NCBI RefSeq assembly: GCF_008386495.1
Contig: NZ_VTHJ01000018.1
Coordinates: 1 to 64,000, forward strand
DNA length: 64,000 nucleotides
Direction: 5' to 3'
Source of the DNA: Streptomyces tailanensis
GTDB taxonomy: Bacteria; Actinomycetota; Actinomycetes; Streptomycetales; Streptomycetaceae
Positions 32,150 through 41,509 of the stretch are shown here, in pieces (within the stretch, counting starts at the first letter, position 1; the number at the start of each line of letters is the position of its first letter). Below the pieces are notes generated by a model that did not search any database, was not told where the DNA came from, and saw only the letters and a program-made list of their open reading frames with translations. The position numbers and the translations under genes are program-made.

Positions 32150-32548
32150 GTGCACAGAAGCCGCGTCTACGCCGTCCTGTTCGACACCCCCGAGGCCGAG
32201 GCCGACCAGGCGGCGGCCTTCTGGGCGGCGGTGCTCGGCGCCCCCGCCCGGCCGGTGCCCTCCGAGCCGCAGTTCACGGTGCTTCACGAGGCGCTGCCGG
32301 GGCTGACCACGGTCGTCCAGGCGGTCGATGACACGCCCCGCGTCCACCTGGACATCGAGACCGACGACGTGGAGGCCGAGACCGCCCGCCTCGTCGCCCT
32401 CGGGGCCGTGCAGGTGGCGCAGTGGCTCGAGTGCCGCGTACTCCGTGCCCCCGGCGGGCACCTGGTGTGCGTCGTGCCGGTGCACAGCGCCCCGGACGTG
32501 TTCGAGGCGCATGCCAGGAGGTGGCCTGCGCCGGGGGAGGCGGAGTAG
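32150..32548 (+). CDS. VOC (glyoxalase-like) superfamily protein
   Basis: The 132-aa protein has one VOC-type beta-alpha-beta unit: QAAAFWAAVLGAPARPVPSE, VHLDIETDDVEAETARLVAL and LRAPGGHLVCVVPVH. The H-L-D-I-E strand offers metal ligands. Substrate unknown; similar proteins are common in Streptomyces. A TACCGT hexamer ends six bases before the GTG start, suggesting a leaderless mRNA. Confidence 0.8.
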   Translation: MHRSRVYAVLFDTPEAEADQAAAFWAAVLGAPARPVPSEPQFTVLHEALPGLTTVVQAVDDTPRVHLDIETDDVEAETARLVALGAVQVAQWLECRVLRAPGGHLVCVVPVHSAPDVFEAHARRWPAPGEAE

Positions 32549-32623
32549 CGACGGACGTTCCGCTCGGCTGGGTGTGCCGTACGCACAGGGCCCGGGGGAC
32601 GCCGTTGGGTTACCGTCCTGGAC

Positions 32624-35600
32624 ATGGGGCGGGACGGGAATCGTGTGGATGCCGGCGGCGAGGGTGCGATCGGGGCGGGGCGGGATGTGCACGCCGCCAC
32701 GACCGGGGACAACAGCCCGGTCACGTACGTCGGCACGCAGTACGTGCAACAGACGGCCACCGCCCCGGAATCCGCCCCGCCGAGGGCCGAGCAGGTCGAC
32801 GCGGCGCTGCGCCGGTACGCGGTACGTGTGCGGGAGTGCTACGGACGGCTCGACCTGGACGTGTTGATCCCTACGGAGGAGGGGGAGCATCCGCCGGTCG
32901 GGCTGAACGAGGTGTTCGTGCCGCCGGCGGTACGGGCGGACCCGCCGCCGGTGGAACTCCCGCAGGACCTGCGTAGACGGCTCGTCGACTCCGGGGACTG
33001 GCCGGCCGGCCTGCCTTCCGGTCTGGGCCGGGAGACGAAGGAAGCGCTGGACCGCGCCCGGCAGGCCTACGCGGAGCGCCCCGCGCTGGACGTCCTCGAC
33101 GTCCTGGCGGATCCGGAGGCGACCCGCGTCGTCCTGCTCGGCGACCCCGGCGCGGGCAAGTCGACTCTCGCCCGCCATCTGGCGCTCGCGCTCACCGAGG
33201 ACAGGGGCGAGACCGACGACTCTCTGCGGCTCCTCGCGGGTCGTGTGCCCCTCGTCCTCGAACTGCGTGAGTACGCCGCCGGACCCTGGTGGGACCTGAC
33301 CTTCGAGGACTTCCTCAAGTACCTCCACACCACCAAGGGCCTGGCACCCCCGCCGCCCGTCACGGAGAAGCTTCTGTCGGAGGGGCGCATGATCGTCGTC
33401 TTCGACGGCCTCGACGAGCTGTTCGACCCCGCCGCCCGCGAGCAGGTCGCCCATCGCATCGCGGACTTCGCCGGCCGTCACCGGGACGCCGGCGTACGGG
33501 TCGTGGTCACCTCGCGGGTCATCGGCTACCAGCGAGGCGTCCTGCAACGCGCGGGCTTCCGGCACTTCATGATCCAGGACCTGGACGAGGACCGGATCGA
33601 CGAGTTCGCCTGGCAGTGGTACGCCACCTCGTGCCCGCACGACGAGGACCGGGCGGAACGCCTGTACGACCGCCTGATGGCCGCGGTCGCCCGTTCCCGC
33701 CCGGTGCGTGATCTCGCCGGGAATCCGTTGCTGCTGACGATCCTCGCCATCATCGGCCGCCGCCGCGAACTCCCCCGCGACCGCCAGGGCGTCTACCGCC
33801 ACGCCGTCGCCGTCCTGATCGCCCACTGGGACGAACACGCCAAGAACCTGCGCGCCCCCAACGACGTCGAGGCCCTGTCGTACCTGGGTGACGAGGACCG
33901 CCACGAGCTGCTACGACTCGTCGCCCGCCGGATGCAGGACGGCGAGGGCGGTATCGCCGGCAACCACATCCACCAGGACGTACTCCTCGCCACCTTCAAG
34001 GACTACCTGCGCGAGCAGTACGAACTCCCGGTGGCCCAGGCCGTGTCGGCCGCCCGAGCCATGGTCCGCCAGTTCCGCGACCGGAACTTCATCCTCAGCC
34101 ACTACGGCGGCGGGGTCTACGGCTTCGTCCACCGCGCCTTCCTGGAGTACCTGGCGGCGGAGGACATCGACCGCCGCTACACCCGTTACCGGGAGTGGAC
34201 CCCGGAGGAGTTCATCGAGCAGGTCGTCGTCCGGCATGCGGAGGATCCCGCCTGGCACGAGGTGCTGTTGCTGCTGGTCGGGCAGGTGGGCGAACCGGAG
34301 GCCGCCGCCGTGATCGACCGGCTCCTCCTCATGCACCGGCGCCGGAGGATCGAGACGGAGGCCCGGCTGCTGGTGCTGGCGACTCGGGCGCTGGCGGAGG
34401 TGCGCGGGATCGGGGCGGTCGGCGCGCAGACCCGGCATGTGGTGGACTCGGTGATCAGGTGTCTCGAAGGCACGGACGCCGGCTGGCTTGAACTGCTCCA
34501 CGACCGGGAAGACCTCACGGACGTACTGAGCAACGCGTTTCCCGAACACTGGAGCGGGCGTTCCCGGCTTCTGCGGTGGTTCCATCTGCGGGGCCAGTTC
34601 GGCGAAGTCCCGGATGTGGGCGGGAGCCTCGCCTGCACGCTCTACGACAGCCGGGCATGCCTCGCGATGGCGACACACGCTCGCTTCGGCCAGACCCGGC
34701 GGTGGATGCTCCTGCTGCTGGTCGACGGCTGGCACTCCGGTGACGCCGAACACGTCACGGACACCGGAGCCGACATTCCCGCCCTGCTCCGGGAACGGGC
34801 GTCGGCGGACCCCGACAAGGAGTTGCGCAGAGACCTGTTGAACGTGCTCGTCGACATCGACAACGGTGGAGACGGACGTGATGACGGACGTGATGATGAA
34901 GGCGCCGTCGCGACCCTGCTCGGCGAGCGTGCGGTCACCGACCCGGATGTGAAGGTCCGAGGCCTGGCCCTCCTCCTCCGCCGTCTGTACGGGGACGTGG
35001 ACGGAGACGCATGGGCACCCCTCGTCACCATGGCCGAATCGGCATCCGCTGAGCGCGATCGTGTTGCGGCTCTGGATGCGCTGGCCAAGTACCGGAAGGA
35101 CGACGGAGACACGTTCGCGCTGCTGAGCCGTCTCGCCGTCGAGGATTCGTCCGACGAGGTCCGGAGCCGTGCGGCCAATCAGCTCGGATATGTGCAGGGC
35201 GACGATGCTGTGGTGAGGGAACTGTGGCGCAAGCTCGCCGTCGAGGACCCGAGCGCGAGGGTTCGCCGGACGGTGGTGTACCTCATGCACATCCGCCAGG
35301 AGCGATGGCCACCTGTCCGCGCCCTCGCCGTCGAGGACACGGATCCGTCGGTACGGCAATCCGCTGTGGAGGCCCTGCGCCAACTGTGGCCGAACGATCC
35401 CGACACCTGGGAACTGCTGCGCCGCATCGCCGTCACCGACCCGCACCCGGATGTGCGCGGAGAAGCCTGCAGCCAACTGGCGAGGGCGAGGGGTGATGCG
35501 GGGCCCGAGGCTGACGTATGGGAGTTCCTCCGCCGCCGGGTCGTCGAGGATCCGGACGACCGCGCCCGGGGGAGCGCGCTCCGCGCTCTGGCCTGGCGGA

Positions 35601-36256
35601 GATTCCATGAAGCCGACGCCTGGGACTCCCGGGATTTCTGGGATTTCATCCGCGACCGTGCCGTCGCGGACCCCCACGAGGAGCTACGCGCGACCGCGCT
35701 CGGCGAACTGTGCGAGGGCCGGAGCGACGAGCCCGGGACATGGGACCTGGCGCTCGACCGTCTGACCTCGGACCCGCACGAGAAGGTACGCGCGACGGTC
35801 CTGGACCACCTGCGCCACTACATCGGCGACGAGTCCGACCTCCGGCCCCGCCTCCACGAACGCGCCACCGCGGACCCCGCCGCCTCCGTCCGCTCGGCCG
35901 CCCTACGCCTCCTCGCCGCGACCAACGGCGACGCCCCGACCACCCGCGAACTGATCCTCGACCGTACGACCGCCGACCCCGACCTTGGCATCCGCGCCGA
36001 CGCCCTCCGCTGGCGGGCCGTCCACGAGCCGGGCGAAGCCACCGCCGAACTCCTCCGCACCCGCGCCACCACCGACCCGGCCCCCGCCGCCCGCACCGCC
36101 GCCCTCCAGTCCCTCGCCTACGGCTGGCCGGCGCACTCCGCGACCATCCCGCTCCTGCGCGAACGCATCGAGACGGACGACGCCGTACGCGACGAGGCCA
36201 CGCGGGCCCTGGCCGCCGCCGAGGCGCTGGCCCCGATCGCCGACCAACTGCCCTGA
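32624..36256 (+). CDS. NACHT NTPase with C-terminal HEAT repeats (NLR-like)
   Basis: The 1210-aa protein starts with a short GAIGAGRDVHAATTGDNSPV motif, as in many bacterial NACHT proteins. A helical effector-like region follows, then a NACHT domain with Walker A GDPGAGKST (173-181), Walker B VVFDGLDEL (258-266) and the downstream NPLLLTILAIIGRRRELPRD helix. From about residue 725 there are roughly a dozen HEAT-like repeats of the form LAVEDP...VR..A...L, a sensor module. Bacterial NACHT proteins can act in phage defence; that role here is inference. A TACCGT hexamer seven bases before the ATG suggests a leaderless mRNA. No obvious separate effector gene is coupled to it. Confidence 0.85.
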   Translation: MGRDGNRVDAGGEGAIGAGRDVHAATTGDNSPVTYVGTQYVQQTATAPESAPPRAEQVDAALRRYAVRVRECYGRLDLDVLIPTEEGEHPPVGLNEVFVPPAVRADPPPVELPQDLRRRLVDSGDWPAGLPSGLGRETKEALDRARQAYAERPALDVLDVLADPEATRVVLLGDPGAGKSTLARHLALALTEDRGETDDSLRLLAGRVPLVLELREYAAGPWWDLTFEDFLKYLHTTKGLAPPPPVTEKLLSEGRMIVVFDGLDELFDPAAREQVAHRIADFAGRHRDAGVRVVVTSRVIGYQRGVLQRAGFRHFMIQDLDEDRIDEFAWQWYATSCPHDEDRAERLYDRLMAAVARSRPVRDLAGNPLLLTILAIIGRRRELPRDRQGVYRHAVAVLIAHWDEHAKNLRAPNDVEALSYLGDEDRHELLRLVARRMQDGEGGIAGNHIHQDVLLATFKDYLREQYELPVAQAVSAARAMVRQFRDRNFILSHYGGGVYGFVHRAFLEYLAAEDIDRRYTRYREWTPEEFIEQVVVRHAEDPAWHEVLLLLVGQVGEPEAAAVIDRLLLMHRRRRIETEARLLVLATRALAEVRGIGAVGAQTRHVVDSVIRCLEGTDAGWLELLHDREDLTDVLSNAFPEHWSGRSRLLRWFHLRGQFGEVPDVGGSLACTLYDSRACLAMATHARFGQTRRWMLLLLVDGWHSGDAEHVTDTGADIPALLRERASADPDKELRRDLLNVLVDIDNGGDGRDDGRDDEGAVATLLGERAVTDPDVKVRGLALLLRRLYGDVDGDAWAPLVTMAESASAERDRVAALDALAKYRKDDGDTFALLSRLAVEDSSDEVRSRAANQLGYVQGDDAVVRELWRKLAVEDPSARVRRTVVYLMHIRQERWPPVRALAVEDTDPSVRQSAVEALRQLWPNDPDTWELLRRIAVTDPHPDVRGEACSQLARARGDAGPEADVWEFLRRRVVEDPDDRARGSALRALAWRRFHEADAWDSRDFWDFIRDRAVADPHEELRATALGELCEGRSDEPGTWDLALDRLTSDPHEKVRATVLDHLRHYIGDESDLRPRLHERATADPAASVRSAALRLLAATNGDAPTTRELILDRTTADPDLGIRADALRWRAVHEPGEATAELLRTRATTDPAPAARTAALQSLAYGWPAHSATIPLLRERIETDDAVRDEATRALAAAEALAPIADQLP

Positions 36257-36549
36257 GGGGTGCCGATGTTTTTGGCGTGACGCCGCTGTCCGGTCGGCGC
36301 TGACAAGGCCATTGTGGAAAGGGGCCGACGCGACCGACGCCGGTGGAGTCCCCAGGATTTCCACATTCCGGGAGCGAATTCTTTGCCTCGGCTTCGTCCC
36401 CTTTCTCTTCCGTCCCCGGCGGAACTTCGGTCCTCGTAAGGAAATTCGAGCAAGTCGAAATTACGCCAAGAGAAGCGGTCGGTGTTTTCAGGACTTTGCC
36501 TGCCGGAGGGATCCAGGAAATCGTTTCTGCCTCTCTACGATTTCTCACC
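36257..36549 (+). promoter_or_regulatory. Leader/promoter region of the oxidase operon
   Basis: This 293-bp gap is more AT-rich than its surroundings and holds no gene I can support. TTCGA-GCAAG-TCGAA (36445-36459) is an inverted repeat and may be an operator. A TACGAT -10-like hexamer (36536-36541) lies eight bases before the ATG of the oxidase gene. Confidence 0.4.
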
Positions 36550-38595
36550 ATGACCGAAACTCCACGGGACAACTCCGCCACCCGTGCACGCTGGCAGACG
36601 TGTCTCAAGCTGGCCCGCGAACTCCTCCTCGTCGGGCCGGACGACAAGGACCTCAAACTCAGCTATCTCCACACCCTGATCGACACGGGCCGCCTCGGCC
36701 CCACCCACCACCCGCGCAAGAAGATCCTCGTCATCGGCGCCGGCATCACCGGCCTCGTCGCCGGCCGCCTGCTCAAGGACGCCGGCCACGACGTCACCCT
36801 CATCGAGGCCAATGAAAGCCGCGTCGGCGGACGCATCAAGACCTTCCGCGCCACCAGGCACCAGCAGCCCTTCGAGGACCCCGCCCAGTACGCGGAGGCC
36901 GGCGCCATGCGGCTGCCCGACTTCCACCCGCTCGTCCTCGCCCTCGTCGACAAGCTCGGGCTCGGCCGCCGCCAGTTCTACAACGTGGACGTGGACCCCT
37001 CCACCGGCAGCGGCCCCGACGTCCCCGTCCCCCCGGTGACGTACACCTCCTTCACCGGCCGGACCTGGACCTACGGCGACGACAGCCCCGACTTCCGCGA
37101 GCCCGACAAGCGCGGCAACTCCTGGATCCGCGCCAATCGCACCCAGGTGCGGCGTGCCGACTACGCCACCACTCCCGAGCGGATCAACGAGGGCTTCCAC
37201 CTCACCGGCGACGAGGTCCGCGCCCCCGTCGTGAAGATGGTCGACGACGCGCTGGAGAGCGTGCGCGACTACTACTCCGACGTCGTCGACGGCAAGCGCG
37301 TCAACAAGCCGTTCGACGAGTGGGTCGAGGGCTGGGCCCGGGTGATCCGCGACTTCGACGGCTACTCGATGGGCGCCTTCCTGCGCGACCACGCCGGGCT
37401 CAGCGACGAGGCGATCGAGGCTGTCGGGACCTTGGAGAACATGTCCTCACGGCTGCACCTCTCCTTCTTCCACAGCTTCCTGAGCCGCAGCGACATCAAC
37501 CCCACCGTCCGCTACTGGGAGATACCCGGCGGCAGTTGGCGCCTGCCGCACGCCCTCCACGAGGGCCTGCGCGACGAGGTGAAGCTCGGCCACCGCATGA
37601 TCCGCCTCGAATACCACGACCCCAGCCGCGACACCGACCCCGAGGGCACCGGCGCCGTCGGCCCCGACGGATGGGGCGTGGCCGTGCAGACCGTCGCCGA
37701 GGGCGATCCACAGGCCCCGCCGCGCCTGTGGACGGCGGACCTGGCGATCGTCACCATCCCGTTCTCCGCCCTGCGCTTCGTGGAGATCGTTCCCTCGATG
37801 TCGTACAAGAAGCGTCGCGCCATCATCGAGACCCACTACGACTCGGCCACCAAGGTGCTGCTGGAGTTCAGCCACCGGTGGTGGGAGTTCACCGAGGACG
37901 ACTGGCGCGACGAGCTGGAGAGCATCGCACCGGGCCTCTACGAGTACTACCGGCTGGGCCTGGAGGTGGGCACCGAGCCCGCCCACACCCCCACGCTCGC
38001 CGATGCGAACGCCGGCCTGCTCGGCGCCGCCGTCAAGGAAAGCGGCGTCACCGAGGAGATGCGGCAGCTCAACAGCACCATGCCGCTGCGCGGCCCCGCC
38101 GTCCGCCCCGCCACCCACGCCTTCGGCGGGGGCTCCGCCACCGACAACCCCAACCGGTTCATGTACTACCCCTCGCACCGGGTCGAGGGCAGCACTGGCG
38201 GCGTCGTACTCGCCTCGTATTCCTGGTCCGACGACGCCGCGCGCTGGGACTCGATGCGGAACGCGGAGCGCTACGTCTACGCCCTGCGCAACCTCCAGGC
38301 CCTGCACGGCCGCCGCATCGAGGTGTTCTTCACCGGGCGCGGCGCCACCAAGAGCTGGGCCCGCGACCCGTACGCCTTCGGCGAGGCCGCGATCTACACC
38401 GCGCACCAGATGACCAGCTTCCACCTGGACGTCTCCCGGCCCGAAGGCCCCGTGTACTTCGCCGGGGAACACACCTCCCTCAAGCACGCCTGGATCGAGG
38501 GCGCCCTGGAGAGCGCCGTCCGCGCCGCCATCGCCGTCCACCAGGCCCCGCCGGTCACCACCCCGGGCACGAACCAGGAGGAGGACCGCTCATGA
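36550..38595 (+). CDS. FAD-dependent L-amino-acid oxidase-like amine oxidase
   Basis: The 681-aa flavoprotein has the dinucleotide motif ILVIGAGITGLVAGRLLKDA (GAGITG at 63-68), ribose-binding Glu86, RVGGRIKT, and a C-terminal FAD segment VYFAGEHTSLKHAWIEGALE. The last motif and the length resemble Streptomyces L-glutamate oxidase and other L-amino-acid oxidases, which yield a 2-oxo acid, ammonia and hydrogen peroxide. No signal peptide is seen, so it is probably cytosolic. It heads a coupled operon with a 2-oxo acid decarboxylase-like enzyme (ATGA overlap), which could take the oxo acid product. The amino acid substrate cannot be told from sequence. Confidence 0.82.
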   Translation: MTETPRDNSATRARWQTCLKLARELLLVGPDDKDLKLSYLHTLIDTGRLGPTHHPRKKILVIGAGITGLVAGRLLKDAGHDVTLIEANESRVGGRIKTFRATRHQQPFEDPAQYAEAGAMRLPDFHPLVLALVDKLGLGRRQFYNVDVDPSTGSGPDVPVPPVTYTSFTGRTWTYGDDSPDFREPDKRGNSWIRANRTQVRRADYATTPERINEGFHLTGDEVRAPVVKMVDDALESVRDYYSDVVDGKRVNKPFDEWVEGWARVIRDFDGYSMGAFLRDHAGLSDEAIEAVGTLENMSSRLHLSFFHSFLSRSDINPTVRYWEIPGGSWRLPHALHEGLRDEVKLGHRMIRLEYHDPSRDTDPEGTGAVGPDGWGVAVQTVAEGDPQAPPRLWTADLAIVTIPFSALRFVEIVPSMSYKKRRAIIETHYDSATKVLLEFSHRWWEFTEDDWRDELESIAPGLYEYYRLGLEVGTEPAHTPTLADANAGLLGAAVKESGVTEEMRQLNSTMPLRGPAVRPATHAFGGGSATDNPNRFMYYPSHRVEGSTGGVVLASYSWSDDAARWDSMRNAERYVYALRNLQALHGRRIEVFFTGRGATKSWARDPYAFGEAAIYTAHQMTSFHLDVSRPEGPVYFAGEHTSLKHAWIEGALESAVRAAIAVHQAPPVTTPGTNQEEDRS

Positions 38596-40460
38596 CCGCG
38601 ATCACCCACGGGTGCACGGTCGCCCGCTACCTCGCCCTGCGGCTGGCCGAGTTGGGCATCACCCACCTCTTCGGCGTCCCCGGCAACCACCTCGGCCCGT
38701 TCCTGACCACCCTGCGGGCCGAGGGCGCCATCGAGTGGGTCGGCACCCCCACCGAGGGCGGCGCGGGCCAGGCCGCCGACGCCTACGCCCGCGTCCACGG
38801 CGTCGGCGCGGCGGCGGTCACCTACAGCGTCGGCGCGTTCAACCTGCTCAACGCCTGCGGCGGCGCCTACGTCGAGCAGGTCCCGCTGGTCGCCATCAAC
38901 GCCTCCCCGCCGTACGAGCAGTGGCAGAACTACCGCGCCCTCGGTCTGCTCACCTCCCATATGAGCCCCCGCCCGGAGAGCAACCTGGACGTCTACCGGC
39001 AGGTCACCGTGGACGCGCAGGTCATCTCCAACCCGGGCCTCGCCCCCGCCCAGATCGACGCCGCGCTCACCGCGTGCCTCTCCGAGCGCAGGCCGGTCTA
39101 CCTGGAGGTCATGGAGGACCTGTGGGACGAGCCCTGCGCCGAGCCCGGGGAGCCGATCCTCCGCCGTGAGCGGCCGTTCAGCGCGCGCAACCAGCTGCTG
39201 CTGGACCACGCCGTGAACGCGATCCTCACCCTGGTCGAGGAGCACGCCGGCCCGGACGGAACGCCCCGCCCCATCGTGTGGGCCGGCGAGGAGATCGACC
39301 GGTTCCGCCTGGGCGGGCAGCTCACCGACCTGGTGGAGGGAACCGGGGTGCCGTTCTGCACCACCGTCGGCGCCAAGGCCGTCGTCGACGAGGACCTGCC
39401 GCAGTTCCACGGCGTCTACAACGGCCACGCCAGTCACCCGGACGTGCACGGCGTCTTCAAGGACTGGGCCACCTGCCGGATCGGGCTCGGCGCCTGGTCC
39501 ACGTCGAAGAACCTCGGCGGCGAGCAGTGCGTCGGCGACGACTGGGTGATGGCCGCGAACGGCGGCGTCAGCGTCGGCACTTCCTACTTCCCCGACGTCC
39601 AGCTCGAACAACTCCTGCCCGCCCTCCAGGACGCGCTGGCGAAGCGCTACGGCTCCGGGGGTCTGGCCGCCGACTACTACGCCGAGGCCCATGCCCATCT
39701 CGGGGAGTCCGTCGACCGCCCCGCCGGCCTGGAGCAGTACCGCGCCTCGCTCCGCACCAGCGGCTCACGGTCCCGGCACGCCGAACGCCACACCGAACGA
39801 CTCACCTACGACGGCGTGTTCGACCGGATCAACCACTTCCTGGGACACGAGACCCGGCAGGACTGGACGGTCGTCTCCGACGCCGCGTTCTCCCTCATCG
39901 GTTCGATGAACCTGTCCCTGTCCGCGGGCGGGTTCCTCTCGCAGGTCAGCTGGCTGTCCATCGGCTGGTCGGTCGGCGCGGCCACCGGCGCCGCGCTCGC
40001 TCCCGAGCGCGGGCACGCCCGCCCGATGGTGTTCGTCGGCGACGGCGCCTTCCAGGAGACCTGCCAGGAGATCTCCACCCACACCAGGCTCGGCCTGCGG
40101 TCGGTGGTGTTCGTCATGGACAACGGACACTTCTACGGCATCGAACAGATGCTGGTGCACCCCGCCTACTACGCCGACGACCAAGGGGCCTCCCACGACC
40201 CCGACTTCTACAACGTCCTCCACCCCTGGCACTACGACCGCCTCGCGGCCGTCTTCGCCGGCAAGGAGACCCCGGCGAACGGGATCACCATCGCCCACAC
40301 CTCCGAACTGGACGACCTGCTGACCCGCCTCACCGACCCGGCCGACCCGGTCAACGCCGGACCCCTCCTGGTCCGCGTCCGCCTGCACCGGCACGACTAC
40401 CCGCGGGCGATGGCGTACAAGGTGAAAGTCAACCATCCGAAGGGAACAGGAAATGGCTGA
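38592..40460 (+). CDS. ThDP-dependent 2-oxo acid decarboxylase-like enzyme
   Basis: The 622-aa protein has the three-domain layout of pyruvate/indolepyruvate decarboxylases: an N-terminal PYR domain (HLFGVPGNHLGPFL, E55 in TPTEGGAGQAADAYARVHG), a middle domain, and a C-terminal PP domain with the ThDP/Mg motif GDGAFQETCQEIST...MDNGHFYGIE. It is longer than usual (550-600 aa). Where yeast-type enzymes have the catalytic His-His pair, this one has SH (LLTSHMSP), so chemistry may differ (carboligation or oxidation). It overlaps the oxidase stop by 4 nt and the AidA/PixA-type gene start by 8 nt. Confidence 0.78.
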   Translation: MTAITHGCTVARYLALRLAELGITHLFGVPGNHLGPFLTTLRAEGAIEWVGTPTEGGAGQAADAYARVHGVGAAAVTYSVGAFNLLNACGGAYVEQVPLVAINASPPYEQWQNYRALGLLTSHMSPRPESNLDVYRQVTVDAQVISNPGLAPAQIDAALTACLSERRPVYLEVMEDLWDEPCAEPGEPILRRERPFSARNQLLLDHAVNAILTLVEEHAGPDGTPRPIVWAGEEIDRFRLGGQLTDLVEGTGVPFCTTVGAKAVVDEDLPQFHGVYNGHASHPDVHGVFKDWATCRIGLGAWSTSKNLGGEQCVGDDWVMAANGGVSVGTSYFPDVQLEQLLPALQDALAKRYGSGGLAADYYAEAHAHLGESVDRPAGLEQYRASLRTSGSRSRHAERHTERLTYDGVFDRINHFLGHETRQDWTVVSDAAFSLIGSMNLSLSAGGFLSQVSWLSIGWSVGAATGAALAPERGHARPMVFVGDGAFQETCQEISTHTRLGLRSVVFVMDNGHFYGIEQMLVHPAYYADDQGASHDPDFYNVLHPWHYDRLAAVFAGKETPANGITIAHTSELDDLLTRLTDPADPVNAGPLLVRVRLHRHDYPRAMAYKVKVNHPKGTGNG

Positions 40461-40839
40461 TCTCAACGTACTGATCGCCTTCGACGCGGCCACGATCGTC
40501 GAGCAGAATCCCAACGCGTCGAGGAACCCGGACGCGCCGACGTACGCCGACCACAGCCTCATCTACATGACAACGCGCCACGATCACATCGTCGGCACGT
40601 CGGGGGCCGAATTGAACCTCCGCGCCGAACCCGGGGACAGCATCAGGTGGCGCGAGACGACGCTCTCGCTCGGCAGCGACTACAAGGCATTACTGTACAA
40701 ATACGTGAGCAGCGACACCGGCCACCAGCTCGTCAGGACTCCGGAGACGTACCACTTCTATTTCCAGATCCTGGACCGCCACCGGCAATTGAAGGGGTAC
40801 TTCCAATGGGACCCCTTCATCACCATCGAGAATCCCTGA
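40453..40839 (+). CDS. AidA/PixA-family (inclusion body) protein
   Basis: The 128-aa protein matches the AidA/PixA family: NVLIAFDAATIVEQNPNASR with PDAPTYADHSLIYMTTR, then LNLRAEPGDSIRWRETTLSL and a C-terminal YHFYFQILDRHRQLKGYFQW with DPFI. Family members include the Xenorhabdus PixA inclusion protein and quorum-controlled AidA of Ralstonia/Burkholderia; the molecular function is unclear. It is the last gene of the oxidase-decarboxylase operon (8-nt overlap), which ties it to oxo acid metabolism in a way I have not seen described. Confidence 0.78.
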   Translation: MADLNVLIAFDAATIVEQNPNASRNPDAPTYADHSLIYMTTRHDHIVGTSGAELNLRAEPGDSIRWRETTLSLGSDYKALLYKYVSSDTGHQLVRTPETYHFYFQILDRHRQLKGYFQWDPFITIENP

Positions 40840-40945
40840 CGGTCCTCAAGTGAGTGCCAGGGCCATGAGGTCTCCGAAACCTCCACCGCAGCTCGGTTGA
40901 TCGACCAGACTTGTCCTTGTTTCCGATGGAGAAGGGACGGCAAGC

Positions 40946-41509
40946 ATGGCGAACAGCGCGCTTCTGGTGATGGACGTCCAACGGGACATCGTGGCCATCG
41001 CCGACGACGGCTCCGGATATCTGCCGCGCCTGCGCAGGGCGATCGACGGTGCCCGGGCTGCCGGCATCCCCGTGATCTACGTGGTGATCGCGTTACGGCC
41101 GGGTGATCCGGTAGTCAGCCCTCGCAACAAGGTGCTCACAAACATTGTGCGGGCCGGCCTGTTCACCGAGGGTGCCCCTGGCACCGAGATCCATGACGAC
41201 GTCGCGCCCCAGCAGGGCGACGTGGTGGTGACCAAGAGGCGAGGGAGCGCGTTCTCGGGCAGCGACCTCGACTTGGTACTCAGGGCTCGCGACATCAACA
41301 GCCTTGTTCTCACCGGCATCGCCACCAGCGCTGTAGTGCTGTCCACCCTGTGGCACGCCATCGACCTGGACTTCGGCCTCACCGTCCTGGCGGATGCCTG
41401 CCTCGACACCGACCCCGAGGTGCATCGGGTCCTTACCGAGAAGCTGTTCCCACAGTGGGCAGAAGTCTTCGCCGTCGAGGACTGGCTCAAAGCCATCGCA
41501 CGGCAATAG
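40946..41509 (+). CDS. Isochorismatase-like cysteine hydrolase family protein
   Basis: The 187-aa protein has the fold's Asp in ALLVMDVQRDI (D10) and the Lys in VVTKRRGSAFSG, and the GIATSAVVLSTLWHAIDLDF helix, but the nucleophile Cys position holds Val, so thiol hydrolase chemistry is unlikely. Related Streptomyces proteins share this T-S-x-V-V-L-S-T form. ATG at 40946 with AAGGGA upstream. It follows the oxidase operon by about 106 nt; a functional link is possible but unproven. Confidence 0.82.
   Translation: MANSALLVMDVQRDIVAIADDGSGYLPRLRRAIDGARAAGIPVIYVVIALRPGDPVVSPRNKVLTNIVRAGLFTEGAPGTEIHDDVAPQQGDVVVTKRRGSAFSGSDLDLVLRARDINSLVLTGIATSAVVLSTLWHAIDLDFGLTVLADACLDTDPEVHRVLTEKLFPQWAEVFAVEDWLKAIARQ

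Noticed and set aside
31970..33904. Minus-strand frame of about 640 codons opposite the VOC and NACHT genes
   Set aside because: The sense strand encodes clear NACHT motifs; the antisense product is Arg/Gly/Val-rich with no family match.
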